Of a stretch of 64,000 nucleotides of DNA, positions 22,061 to 33,389 are shown piece after piece. The stretch comes from Hoplostethus atlanticus (lineage: Eukaryota; Chordata; Actinopteri; Trachichthyiformes; Trachichthyidae). The DNA lies in NCBI GenBank assembly GCA_034670405.1, contig JAXDDX010000055.1:1247501-1311500 (forward strand), given 5' to 3'. Numbering within the stretch: position 1 is the first letter of the stretch; every line of letters begins with the position of its first letter. The notes under the pieces were generated by a model that worked only from the letters and a program-made list of their open reading frames with translations, was not told the DNA's origin and made no database searches. Both the position numbers and the translations under genes were made by a program.

Positions 22061-24812
22061 TCCTAAATTGTAAGGCGTTTCTGTCGTTTCGTCAACTTGC
22101 TCGATTAAATATTGTCACGTTATCGCCCCCCCCCACCCCCTTTTCCTCTCCCTCTTTGGAAAGCAGAACACCTTGAAGATAATCGTAAGGAAAATGGGCC
22201 GAGGCAAAGTGTCTTATCTCAATCAAGCTTTATGCAGAGTGGCTGGCTGAAAGCTTTCCGAGGCTTTGCACTAAATGAGCTGTGGCGAGGGCAGGAGCGC
22301 TGACGGGGCCCCGTGGACAATCTCTGGCCGCTCCTTCACCTCCTCCTCCTCATCAGTATTCCCCTCGTCTCCTTGCCTCTCTTTCTTTCACTCCCTCGTT
22401 CTCCGCGGACCTATGGACGACCTGCCAGGCTGACCACTTCGTTTAGAGCGCCGCGTCCTCCGAGGACTCGCCCGCTGTTTAAGGCCTGCGTGGAGGGATG
22501 TAAGTCTCTCCAGCGTAGTTCCCTCTCTCCCTTTATCTCTGTCCCTCTCAATTTCTCTTCATTAATCTGCTCTCTCTCTCTATCCGCTATATCGTCCTCC
22601 TGCTCTTTTTCTCATCCACTGCTTTCTCTCCCTTCCCCTCTCCCCGTGGACCGTTTCAGGCCTGTTTAGGTATGCATCATCAAGTGCACATTTAGAGATG
22701 TCAGAGAATTGATTGTTCCTTCCTTGCCTCCGTGTCCACTTTCTACTCTTTGGCTTGTATTCACACCTCTCTCTCTTTCTGCAAGTTCTGGACTCGCCCC
22801 TTTTGTTCGCTCATTCGTTCGTCTTTTGCCTCCCCCAGAATTCTTGAGGTGTGACAGTCACTCCTGACATCTGTGACAGCCTGCACGGTCGTCACTTCCT
22901 GAGAAATGAGCAGAGTGTGTCCGTGTGTGTGTGTGTGCGTGCGTGTGCGTATGTTTGAGTGTTGATCTATGGATCTGTGTGTGTATTGAGAGAGTCAATT
23001 CGCATGATGCACGTGTTTGTGTGAATTTGTCTGTGATTGTGTGTTCATTTGAGTGTGTATTTTGCAGCCATTATTCCTTTTCCAGCAGACTTTAGGGTTT
23101 TACGAAATGCCTTTGTAGAGGACGGACAAATAGTTTGCTCTGCGTCTTCTGCTGTTAAAACAGAAGGGCGAATTGACAGTCTGAGCCAAGGCATTAGCAG
23201 TGGATCACTGGAGCATAGGACCCCACCTTTTAAGTGATTGTGCTCTTACTTCCAAAATGCCCATGTCCATTTTTATTTCATCACGTCCGTGCACATCTTG
23301 TAATTCTCAATTTACCGGGTGGAATAAATTTTCATTATCTTCTACCCTCAGCCTCTTCTTCATTTAATTGCTGTGTGCAGGGGATGAAGGGCACAATTAG
23401 TTATAAGAGGTTAAAAGAATATATACAAACTGGATGGAAAGTTAGTGTATTCACAGTGTTGTGGGTTTGAATCCAGTCACTCTCTACTCTATATTGTCTT
23501 ATAATAATTAGAATCATGAAAACAGTAATAATGATAACTTTATAGCATTAAAAAGTTATTAACTTGATAATAAATTAACTTAATTTCAACTACAGCGATA
23601 ATAATTATTGTCCGTTTTCAGATTGCTGAAATCATTTGTTCCTTCCTTGCCTTGAAAAGCAATGATTTGGCTGCAAGCCTTATTGGAAATTATATTTGAA
23701 TTACTTGGGAGGTCGCTCGACGGCAGCTTCAAGAAGAATAAGAATAGAAAATAGCACTGTCCGTACATTTGCCTCTGCAAAAGCATCCTCTGCCTCAAAA
23801 TAAATTGTACAAGAGATAATAAAGAATGCAAAATGCAAGAGGAAAATCATCATCATGCCTCAGCCCACTTCCACAGGCTCATGCCATCTTATCAGGGGCT
23901 CAGGTGGACAAACAGGGCCTACATGCTTGAATAAGCCTACATGTTAGTGTTCTACCCACCTTTATACACATATACCATGAAATAACACAGAACCACTCAT
24001 GTAATTATCTGCTGATAGTAGCATATTGGCAGACCTCTTTGGAACATTATGCCTTCAGAACATTTCTGAGAAAGATTAAGCTATTTTTGTATTTTTGTGC
24101 TGATGCAAGCACTAATGTCTGGCCAATATGCTTCATGTGGTATTCAAATACTCACAGGGTTTTGAGGATGGTAATACTGTAAGTCCCTCTGTGAAAGTGT
24201 TGTAACTCAAACCTCCTTTTTATGATCTAGAAGATTGGTTATAATATTAATCACTCAACTATTAAAAAAAATGCATATTTTGAGATTTAAAGTACCCAGG
24301 ATATATGTAGAGTAGCCTTTTGATCATCTACACTGACATTTTTATTTGTGAGCAATAACTGTACATAATGCTAATAGAATGCAGCACATAATATTCAGAG
24401 CTATAATTTGAAATGGATATATATAATTTGAAAAACATATTGTAGATTTATTATATATGTTCTATAAGTTCTTCCTCATAGTTCAAGGTCCCAGATCACC
24501 TTTGTAGAATGTTACATACTGGTGTAAAGCATTGCCTAAATCCTTAGTGCTTTTTCAGCTCCCCCATTTCCCTCTTTATTCTCCATGTTGTTCACATTTG
24601 TTTTTGGTGTGTCGGACTCCACTAACACCACTAAAACATGTTATTACATCATTAAACGACCAATCACCTTCTAAAACTAACATGGAATCAATCAATTCGG
24701 CATTCAGCATCCAAATGTATTGTTTTGGGGAGGGGGCGTGTCACTAGGGCCTCCCGGGGTGTGTGTCTGTGTGTGCATGCACAGACAGCAGAGCGACGAA
24801 GAGAAGTGCATC
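22061..24812. other. gene-free
   Basis: No gene recognised. A CT-rich region at about 22320-22660 gives a composition-driven open frame. A GT-rich stretch lies at about 22915-23060. The block 23060-23230 is unique. From 23480 the sequence is AT-rich and unclassified. Confidence 0.45.
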
Positions 24813-24840
24813 ATGTATATTGCAGGCAGGCAATATACAT
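24813..24840. repeat. perfect 11-bp inverted repeat (hairpin)
   Basis: ATGTATATTGC at 24813-24823 and its exact complement at 24830-24840, with a 6-base loop. It sits at the 5' truncation point of the next LINE. Confidence 0.8.
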
Positions 24841-25985
24841 TTCTAAAAAGTTGGAGAACTTCCTCAGGGTTCTAAATGATTTCTTGATAAATTCTGATGC
24901 AGGCGATGCAGTATTAGTGCTGCTTGATCTTAGTGCTGCCTTTGATACTATAGACCACGGTATCCTTATCGACAGATTGAGGCAGCGGGTTGGTATTTCA
25001 GAAACTGCTCTAGATTGGTTCTCATCATACCTGACTGATAGGGAATTTTCTTGTGTCCATTGATGGCTACTCCTCCTCTTGATCACGTGCGGTGTGCCGC
25101 AAGGCTCAATTCTTGGACCAATTTTATTCTCTCTGTATATGTATAGGTCATTTAATTAGGCAGCATAGCATCTCCTTTCACTGTTATGCCGATGATACCC
25201 AGTTGTACCTCTCAGTCAATCTGAGTGAACTAAATAAATTGGCAACTCTACATAGTTGTTTATCAGATGTCCACAATTAAGTTTGGACAAAACAGAAGTC
25301 CTTATTATAGGCCCTGAGAGTGCATCCAGCCTAATTCGACCTGCCCTTGGTCCACTAAACCAACATATTAAGCCTGCCTCCAAGAACTCTGAGCAACATA
25401 AGCTTGTTCAGTCATGCTTTTTTCCATCTCAGAAACATTGCAAAAGTTAGATCTGTCTTGAACTTCAGTGATACAGAGTGGATTATACATGCTTTTATTT
25501 AATCTTGCCTTGACTATTGCAGTGCCCTGTTTACCCGCCTGAACCAAAAGCAGATAGAACGCCTCCAGTGTGTTCAAAATGTTCAAAACTAAGAGATGGG
25601 ATCGTATCTCCCTTATTTTGCTGTCTCTTCACTGGTTTCGTATCCGTTTTAGAATTTATTTTAAGATTTTACTTTTAAGACCTCTAGGCTTTTGCCATCC
25701 TAGACTGTGGCCTGTGGAGCGCACGGTGGCAGAGTCAGTATCATCTTTTAAATCACTTCTTAAAACATACTTTTACTATAAGGCCTTTCTGTGATATTTG
25801 GCTTATCCTTATTGCCTTGTCTGATATATATTTATTCCTTTCATTTTATCCGTTTGGCGTTTACTGTTTTGTATCTCATTGTTCTCTGTGTCTTATTTAT
25901 CATGTTGACTTTTATTTCTCCTGGTTGTGAAGCACTTTTTAATCTTGTTTTGAAAAGTGCTATGTAAATAAAGATTATTATTATT
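24840..25985 (+). mobile_element. 5'-truncated L2/CR1-type LINE relic
   Basis: Reverse-transcriptase words in broken frames run from about 24850. The 3' end shows a 'gaagcacttttt' word near 25929 and AAATAAAG followed by (ATT)n at about 25966-25988, the same type of terminus as the copy at 3.1-3.9 kb. Confidence 0.9.
24850..25794 (+). pseudogene. LINE reverse transcriptase, broken
   Basis: Motif A LLDLSAAFDTIDHGIL lies at about 24921-24968, followed by LDWFSSYLTDREFS (about 25011-25051). A frameshift precedes a CAARLN-like reading of the CGVPQGS segment (about 25085-25112). CYADDTQLYLSV (catalytic Asp pair) lies at about 25183-25218, then a stop and LDKTEVLIIGPES at about 25277-25317. C-terminal words (LDYCSALF-like near 25511, LHWFRIRFRI near 25630, FKSLLKTYF near 25747) follow in other frames. 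At least four frame breaks. It is non-functional. Confidence 0.88.
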
Positions 25986-27190
25986 ATTTTGACAGTAATG
26001 GTTTTTCAGAACACAGAGAAGGGGAAAAGCAAAGAATTGAAAACATAGACTGAGTGAGAGAGAACGAAAGAAAGCCCTGGAGACCAAACGTCAAATCCAG
26101 CCAAGGTTTTGCATTGGTTTGATTTGAGGCTCATGGCAATTTTTCAGAAAGAAGTGCCGATTGTGTTCAGTCCCATGGTGCATTGCTAGAAAGTGCAGCA
26201 TGCAACAGGGGTAGGTAGGAGACTCCCAATTAATACCAATGCTAAAAATCATCTCTTTTCCTACTGAAGCTGTCGTTACTTTTCCTGTAATCTGACAATT
26301 AACACAACGTCTTTCATCTGGTAATCTTGCATGTTTTCACGTAAGCTTTTAAACCATGCGGAAGGTGAAAATCCCCAGAAAAGATGCGAAGATTCATAGC
26401 CAACATTAAACTTTGATAAAAATAACAACTTTTACTTAATTTTACTAATTTGACGCCGCTCGATAAATAACAGCCACGATTTGTAGAAAATGTGATGCAG
26501 TGATGAGGTTTGATAGCGAGTTTCTCACCTCTTAATTGGCTTTTCTAGCAACAGCTAAGGTAAAAACACAGTGGTGAAAACTAAAGTAGCGATCACAGGG
26601 GTAGAAAGAAACATTACACTCATGTTACATTGATGACATTTTATTACCTGTAGAAGTAAAATTACTGGTGTAAAAATCTACTTAAAAGGAAAAATGTACT
26701 CAGAGTAAAAGTTAACTTTGTAAAAAAAAACATGACATGATCTTTTCCATGCAACGCAAAAAAAGGAATAGAGGACGCAGTTTGAACGAGGTTGTTTTAA
26801 TTGAAAACTAAAAACACGATGAATGTGAGTGACTTTCTCTACAGTAGGAAGGTGTAAAGAGTGTATGTGCGCTGTGTGTGTCTGTCTGTGTGGTTTTGCA
26901 GAAAGAATACCAAATAGAACTTATTTGTGTTGGTGAGAAATTATGTGTCTTTTGGCATTGGCCGCCGTCGTCATCTCCGAGAGGAGAGTGTGACGGTCAA
27001 ACACTTCCTCTGGCAGGCAGGCTGCCATGTGTGACTGTCTGCCTCCTGCCCATTTAGCTGGACTTGATACAAACAACACACAGACACAGACACACACACA
27101 AATGTGCAAACACCCACACAAACACACTCTGTCTCTCTCTTTCACACAAATACAAAACACAAAGTATACAAAATGTAAACTTTCAAAAAC
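25986..27190. other. gene-free; possible regulatory block and dispersed repeat
   Basis: Non-repetitive sequence at about 26230-26560, with several TTAAT/TAATT words, could be regulatory. 26570-26720 contains GTACTCAGAGTAAAAGTTAAC-type words resembling the repeat at 19172-19690 in reverse. GT and CA runs occur at 26870-26900 and 27080-27125. No gene. Confidence 0.4.
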
Positions 27191-27511
27191 CAACAACAAC
27201 AATTAATATACCATATTGGGATGATCAATTATCAATTATACAAGTACGACACAATAGTACATAATCATCAATATCTATAATAATGTAAAAAAAACATTTG
27301 AGAACATATAGTTATACAAATCATACAAAAGCCAATATTGGGCATATCGGACATTTCTTTTTTTAAATTTAAAAACAAAACAAAAACTAAACTCTCTCAC
27401 TCTCATACAAACAATGCATACATGCACATGCACATGCACGCACACACACACACACACAAACCATCAAATCAAAAGGAATTTTCCTAGAAACAAGCATCAA
27501 TATCCTGAAAC
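27191..27511. other. gene-free, possible family A fragment
   Basis: AT-rich, with 'gatcaattatcaattataca' (about 27223-27242) and 'gccaatattgggcatatcgg' (about 27331-27350), which resemble words of family A. A CA run lies at 27440-27458. Boundaries unknown. Confidence 0.35.
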
Positions 27512-28069
27512 TGCCACGCCCTCCACCTCTGCCTCCTAGCAGTCCCTACCTGTCTGTCTCTGTCTGTGTGTGCGTGTATGTGTTGGCGGGCGTGGCTCCA
27601 GTCTCCGGCTCCTCCCTGCATCATCACCTCATTCCGATCACCTGCTCTACCCCGCACACCTGCTATCCATCAAGTCATCACCACCAGTATAAAAACCCCG
27701 GCTTTCCATCCACTCATTGCCAGATTGTTGTTTGTACTTCTCAGTCAGTATCGTTTCTCGGCCGCTTTGTAGAGTTTCTCTCAAGGTTCCCTTCCTGCTT
27801 ACTAACCCTGATTCCTTGCCTAGATCCAGTCTCCTTCCCTACGCCCGTCTGCCGACACCTCCACCGTTCGTCTACCCTGTCTGTCTCCTGGACCCCTGCT
27901 TGTCACCTGTTTGCCTGCCTCCCTACTCTACTCCTGCTCCAGCCCTGCTTCCCCTTGCCATCCCTGCATTACCTTCCTGTGTGTACTGTCTCCCAGTAAA
28001 CCTGGTTTGTTCCTAACTCCGTCTCTGTGTTCTGTGGTTTGCACTTGGGTCCTGTACACAATCGTAACA
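27512..28069 (+). mobile_element. solo LTR of an LTR retrotransposon
   Basis: The segment starts with TG and ends with CA and is flanked by an identical 5-bp target duplication, GAAAC, at 27507-27511 and 28070-28074. A TATA box (TATAAAA) lies near 27689, with a C/T-rich transcribed region after it, and a possible AGTAAA polyadenylation signal lies at 27995-28000. This order places transcription on the plus strand. No gag, pol or second LTR is present, so the internal part was probably lost by recombination between two LTRs. Ty3/Gypsy or a similar group is likely, but the family is not identified. The open frames inside have no motif. Confidence 0.88.
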
Positions 28070-28439
28070 GAAACAAGGCAGGACAACAGATTATTAATTA
28101 CTTATTACTTTAATGATACTTAATTTAAGAAAATTCTTGAAACAAATTAAGTTTTTTTCACTTGTTTTAAGAAAAATAAGATTTCCCTTCTATCTTATCA
28201 TTCCTTCCCTACTTCACTATTTTAAAAACAAAAAGTCCATCTTAACAAGACGCCTTAACATGAGTCTTAACATGTTCTAAATCTTAAAACAAGTGAAGAA
28301 CTGTGCCAGCGGGATGAGATAATTCCACATCACATTTTCTGATTTTAACTCAATGCTAGATTTTACATGAGATCGATATGCTCTCTCTCAGGTATTTCCT
28401 CATCTCCTCCTCTCTTCTCACCCTTCATGCCCTCTCGCC
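28070..28439. other. gene-free, dispersed-repeat-like
   Basis: AT-rich sequence with CACTTGTTTTAAGAAAAATAAG near 28158 and its partial complement CTTAAAACAAGTG near 28283. This 'aaaacaag' motif is frequent in teleost repeats. No gene. Confidence 0.4.
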
Positions 28440-28960
28440 TCCCTTCATTGCCGTCCCCCCCTCCCCATCTTTTACTTAATCAGGCCAAATTATTACACCG
28501 GAATTAATTGATTATTTGTCCAGACAAACAAATACACCAATTAATTTGTGCTGGGGCAGGCTTGAAGTGCTCCATAGCTCCATTATATACCCGGGGCTCT
28601 CTGGAGAGGAGTGCTGAGGCCCAGCCGACAGGTCTAGAAAAAATATATAATAATGGTTGAAGATAATACCGGCCAGGGCCCGGGAGACACATGCTGTTTG
28701 TTCCACCGTTATTAGCCCCCCCAAAAATAAGATGAAGGTGCTGTTTTTTTGTCCCTGGGAGCAGAAGAAGAGGGTGATTATGATGGAGAGAGGATGCTGG
28801 CTCGGTGTGAAGAGGGCTCAGAGGAGAAATTTGAACGTGTTAAAAAAAAATAAAAAAAGCAGAGAAATGATCTTCTTCTTTGTCTTCGTCCGCGTCTTCC
28901 CACTCACAGCTGCCGCCACCGCAGGAACAGAACACGTTGTGCTGAGAGGTGACATTTAAG
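28440..28960. other. candidate conserved non-coding block
   Basis: Unique sequence with two clusters of TTAATT-type homeodomain sites arranged as an imperfect inverted repeat (about 28502-28545), followed by GC-balanced non-repetitive DNA to about 28740. No motif-bearing frame. The regulatory role is inferred from appearance only. Confidence 0.4.
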
Positions 28961-29049
28961 ATTTCGCCTTGACTGACAGGATGCCAGCAGAGTGGCGGTT
29001 AACTTTTAAAGACTATTCCAAAAAAAATGATCTTGGGGCAAAATGATTT

Positions 29050-29830
29050 GCGCTGCTGTGAAAATCGCAGCTCTTATCTTATTGCTTCTTTGCCGTTTGT
29101 TTTGCTCTATCTCCTCCCTTTCATCCTCCTCATACCTGTCATCTTCATCACCATTCTCATCATCACAACCATTTATCGTTACCGTGAGAACCACCACGCT
29201 CATCTTATTCCTACTTTACCTTTCCTTTTCTTCCTCCTCCATATCCTCATCGCTGTCGTCATTATCAAGAAAATCACCGCTGCCATCTTATTCCTGCTTT
29301 ACTTTTCTTCTTCCTCCTCCACATCATCATCGCCACTATCTGCCGCGGCAGATGGCTGCCGTAGTAAGTGGTACCAATCTCATTTTTTCGAGGTGAGTGG
29401 TACCAATCTCGTTTTTTCGATGTGAGTGGCACCAATTTCATTTTTTTCTGACGTGAGTGGTGCCAGTTTCATTTTTTTTTTTAGATACAGGTGATACCAA
29501 TTTACCGCGAGTGGACCCATTTCAGGCGGCCCTTCTTCCTCCAGCTACTTATCACCATCATCATCACATTATCAGGAAAAGCATTGCTCATCTGTTCCTT
29601 TTCCTATTTATTGTCCTCCTCCCATCATCATCTTCACATTATCATTATCATAACAATCACTACGCTCATCCTACTTTGCCTTTCCTTTACATTTCCTGTT
29701 CTACTTCCTCCTCCACATCATTATCACCACCGTCACCATTGTCATCATCATGAAAATCAATGCTCTCATCTCATTCCACTACATTTCCTTATCCTTCCTC
29801 CTCTTCCTCATCACCATCGACCCCTGGCAG
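29050..29830. repeat. degenerate tandem repeat, about 75-100-bp units
   Basis: Successive diverged units share the order 'aaaatcac-gct(g)c-atctta-tcct', a pyrimidine stretch with TTCCTCCTCC, then CATCATCATC-type words. Examples begin at about 29187, 29270, 29577, 29656 and 29751. The pyrimidine-rich, stop-poor composition gives long plus-strand frames (for example 29027-29425 and 29491-29922) that are not considered genes. Confidence 0.7.
29364..29485. repeat. about 29-31-bp minisatellite, 4 units
   Basis: Four units of the form TGAGTGGTACCAATCTC plus a T run lie in tandem inside the longer repeat. A related single unit (GAGTGGACCAATTTCAGG) lies at about 29968-29985, and another near 29508-29526. 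Confidence 0.85.
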
Positions 29831-29985
29831 TCACCCCAGTCTTCATCGGCACCATCATCAGCACCATCATCCAGTCCCCGAGGCGCAGTAGTTGTGTGTG
29901 TTGGGTGTACTATACTCTATAAAAAAAACGTATGCTAATGCAGCAGAAGGCTGCCGAGCATTACTGTGAGTGGACCAATTTCAGG

Positions 29986-30777
29986 AGTGCTTGGCCACGT
30001 TTTATTACAGCTCGTAAGCCCAAGGTCAGCAGAGAAAGATGAAGAGGCAAGAACGTCCCATGAAGGACTCGCATCATTTATCACCCGGGCCCAGTCTGCT
30101 CTACCTCGCTTGCCCTCTCCCTCTCTCTCGTGTACATGCTCAGTCCTTTCCATCTCTCCTTTTATCCTGGTTCATATTTGCTCTCCCCAGAGATGGGCAG
30201 TAGTTTCATTAAATGTATTTGAAAAATGCCTTTAATTAGTTTTGAGTATATTGGAATTTGTATTTGAGTAAAACATTTTTAATGTAATTTGTATCAAGAT
30301 ACTTTCGGGTGCGGTGTTTTTCATTATATGTCAAATGACTTTTTTAATCAATTAAAATGATTTCCTTCAGGTCTACTTCTTCTGCTATACAGGGATGGAT
30401 ACGTCGTCAAGCCAACTCACAACTCATCTATCATGACCTCCCCTGATGGATGCGACGTGCTCACACCTGTTTAGATTAGGTTCACTCACCCCGCAGACAT
30501 TAAACTTATTGAAACCTCTTGAAAAGCCCATCGACCAAAGGTTAAAACTCTGCTAATATCACCAGATAAATACTGCACGCTAAAGCTAACTGAATGTTCT
30601 ATGTGGATGAAGAAAACAATGAGCAAACAGCTTCGCCTGTCTGGCGCTAGCTAGGGGCTTGATCTGGCTAACGTTACCTAGCATTAGTCTAGCAGCTAGC
30701 TAGCATTAGCCTAGCAAATTGGTTTAGCTAGAGAGCCGGGGCTAAGAGCACCATCTCATGAAGGGAACAGTTTCTCA
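29986..30777. other. gene-free with dispersed repeat
   Basis: The start of a common teleost dispersed repeat, 'gatgggcagtagtttcatta', lies at about 30192-30211, followed by AT-rich sequence to about 30360. A GCTAGCTAGCATTAG-type degenerate repeat lies at about 30645-30735. No gene. Confidence 0.45.
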
Positions 30778-30816
30778 TTAATAATGATAATAATAATAAT
30801 AATAATAATAATAATG
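30778..30816. repeat. (AAT)n microsatellite
   Basis: About 11 AAT units. Confidence 0.93.
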
Positions 30817-31159
30817 TAAAACACTCCAGAATTGAGAACATGGAGTTAAACAAACCATTCAAAAGCCAGTGGAGAATATTGTGCTTTTTCTGTTTCTTTC
30901 TTTGTCATATTCTCTTTCTCTGCTTCCCCACTTGACCTCATACCCCCAACGATAAAAGCATGCTCAGTGCAAATACAGTTCTAGTCTTTTTTACTCCACT
31001 TTTTAATTCTGCCTCTCTCTCTGCCCATACTCTCCCCTCTCTCACAAACTCTTTTTCTCTCCCTCTCTTCTCTCCCTCTGGGGGGTAGTTAGCATGGTGC
31101 AACTCCCCTGCAGCCACAGACAAGATGAAGCAACACACAGCATGGCCGTCCTCTGGAGA

Positions 31160-31415
31160 GAGGGGTGTGTGTGTGGGTGTGTATATGTGTGTGTAAAGGT
31201 AAGGGGTAAGTGTGCATTAATGCGTGTTTGTGAGTTTGTGTCTGTATGTGTTTGCGTGACACAGAAGCAGGAATTCAGTAGGACATTGTGTGTGTGTGTG
31301 TGTGTGGAGGTTGAACAGGGTGTGTGTGTGTGTGTGTGTGTAAGTGAGAAAAATAATCCTTTATTGCGGGTGCAGTAGTGTGAAGGGTATGCAAGTGCGT
31401 GTGTGTGTGCATGTC
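31160..31415. repeat. cluster of (GT)n tracts
   Basis: GT runs at about 31163-31195, 31287-31306, 31319-31342 and 31398-31410, separated by GT-rich unique sequence. A GA run follows at 31499-31520. Confidence 0.9.
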
Positions 31416-31520
31416 ATTTCACTGGTCTAGCACTTTACAAAAGTGACACTGAGATAACTTGACGTGGAATGTGGGAGAAAGAGAGGGTGAGAGAAACAGA
31501 GAGAGAGAGAGAGAGAGAGA

Positions 31521-32199
31521 AGATGAAATGAAGCGAGAGAGTGGTGACGAGTTCCTTGGCCAGGAGCCATTTCTTTTTCCGGAGGTCGTTTGGAAGATCA
31601 TCTGCTAAATGGGCGCTTCGATTCTTCAGCTCTGGCCAGCCCCATGATTATTATTATTGTCACGGCTAAAGCCCGTGTGTAATAGCTTGTAGCCTCTGCC
31701 GCTAAATGACTTAACACAGGTGAGAACATTTCCTGGTGCGACCCCGCCCCCCCGTTATCCACCACCACCACCCCCGCCTCCATCTCCTCATCCCCCTCTG
31801 AGTCAGACCGAGCAGTCTATAAAGAAGAAAACGTCAGATACACCATAACCATGCGTGTGAGTGTTAAGTGGAGATAAACTGTAAAGGCTGCATCACAATT
31901 TATATTGTAGCGGATGGGAAGCCCATAAATTTGAGTTTCAAATGAGCTCTATCTTGGCAATGACACCGACGGTGGGCCTACTTTGTTATTTGGTTTACTA
32001 GTTAATGTTTTGGGTGATTTCATAGTACATTTTGAAAAGATAAATGTTGCTAAAGTGCACACCGGACAGAGCTATCTACCGGAAGTAGGTGACCAATGGG
32101 CCAAACTCCCAAAAATCCTTAATAAATGAAACAAAGAAAATCTGTAACGTTAATCTGACAGGGTTTATTTTGACTAATCACACGGTTAGCATAGTGTTG
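31521..32199. other. gene-free
   Basis: No gene or repeat recognised. The block 31560-31720 is unique and includes an ATTATTATT run. Confidence 0.4.
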
Positions 32200-32720
32200 A
32201 TTCAAGTCAAGTTTATTTCTATAACTATCTAACCTATCCTATCTATATAACCTATCTATATAATCTAACCTAACCTAACCAAACCAAATCAATCTAACCC
32301 AGTGGTTCTCAATCCAGTCCTCAAGGACCCCCTGTCCTGGAGGTTTTAGCTCCAGCTCTACTCAGGCACACCTGAACCAATTAAGGTATCATGAAAACCT
32401 GAAGCCTCTAATTGGCTCAGGTGTGCCTGACCAGAGCTGGAGCTAAAACCTCCAGGACAGGGGGTCCTTGAGGACTGGATTGAGAACCACTGATCTAACC
32501 TAACCAAACCTAACCAACCTAACCTAACTAACATCACCAGCCTCAAACCATCAAAGAAAACAAGAAAAAACTCCCAAGAAAACTTTATTGGGACCAAAAA
32601 AAAAAGGATGAAACCTTGAGTGGGACGCTTCAAAGAGGGATCCCCCCACTAGGAGTGTGCAATAAGTGCATTAGCTTTAATGCTCTGAAATTGCACCAAC
32701 GCTATCTCTGTGCAGCTAGC
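32200..32720. mobile_element. dispersed repeat, copy 1, with CTAAC-rich core
   Basis: It begins with 'tcaagtcaagtttatttcta' (about 32204-32223), has a CTAAC/CTATC-rich tract on both sides of a nested MITE, and continues with AAGAAAAAACTCCCAAGAAAA-type and GATGAAACCTTGAGTGGGA-type words at about 32560-32630. The same two end words recur at 36252-36560, which marks this as an interspersed family. No coding sequence. Confidence 0.6.
32300..32492. mobile_element. palindromic hAT-type foldback MITE
   Basis: A 193-bp element made of two 84-bp arms (32300-32383 and 32409-32492) that are near-perfect inverted copies, about 4 mismatches, around a 25-bp loop. The terminus CAGTGGTTCTCAA is of the hAT type, and an 8-bp target duplication ATCTAACC flanks it (32292-32299 and 32493-32500), as hAT elements make. 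No coding sequence. Such a long stem could fold strongly if transcribed. Confidence 0.93.
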
Positions 32721-33197
32721 GGTAGCTGATAGCATCAAGACGAGTTGACAAGCTGAAATGTATTTAACCCAACAGAATAAGCTCTAGTGCAGTTAATATA
32801 ATTTGCTTACCTTCACAGTCTCCCACTGCCTGTGAAAGACATCAGAGAGCCTCGCTGTTCTGACCAGGCCTCGCTCAGCAGGAGGCACACACACATCAGA
32901 AGGAGACAGCTGAGTGCACACAGACGTACATGGACACACACCCACGTTACCTTTACACACACACACACACACACACACCAACCTTATGCAAAATCAAGCT
33001 CTCTACACACACATACTCTGTGCCTGTCATGCAAACACATACTCATACACTACCTTGACACAAACTCACACACTCTGCCTTTTATACACACACCTACACA
33101 CACAATATTCTCCTCCACTCATACTCTACCTATACATACACACATATTCACTTCAAACACATGCAACCTTATCAGTGCACCTCTCAGACGAACCCCC

Positions 33198-33199
<2 letters not shown>
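32721..33199. other. gene-free, CA-rich
   Basis: A CA run at about 32955-32979 and scattered CA-rich text. No gene. Confidence 0.5.

Positions 33200-33293
<94 letters not shown>
33200..33293. repeat. poly-C (32) joined to (CA)n
   Basis: Thirty-two C at 33200-33231, then TCC and about 29 CA units at 33235-33293. Confidence 0.95.
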
Positions 33294-33295
<2 letters not shown>

Positions 33296-33389
33296 CCACT
33301 GTGTTGCCACCTCTAGTGATGCCCAGCCTTGTCATGCCTGTCTCTTCTTGGCCTTCCTTCGGTATACCTCAACCCTGTCTTCCTCCTCC

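Noticed and set aside
23455..23480. tRNA B-box-like word GGTTTGAATCC
   Set aside because: No A-box or cloverleaf could be built around it.
29027..29922. Hydrophobic, membrane-like frames of 117-143 codons
   Set aside because: Pyrimidine-rich tandem repeats encode Ser/Leu/Phe/Ile in any frame; there is no start context or conserved domain.
32230..32300. Telomere-like CTAACCTAACC run
   Set aside because: The period is mostly five bases (CTAAC), not the six-base vertebrate telomere repeat, and it lies within a dispersed repeat.
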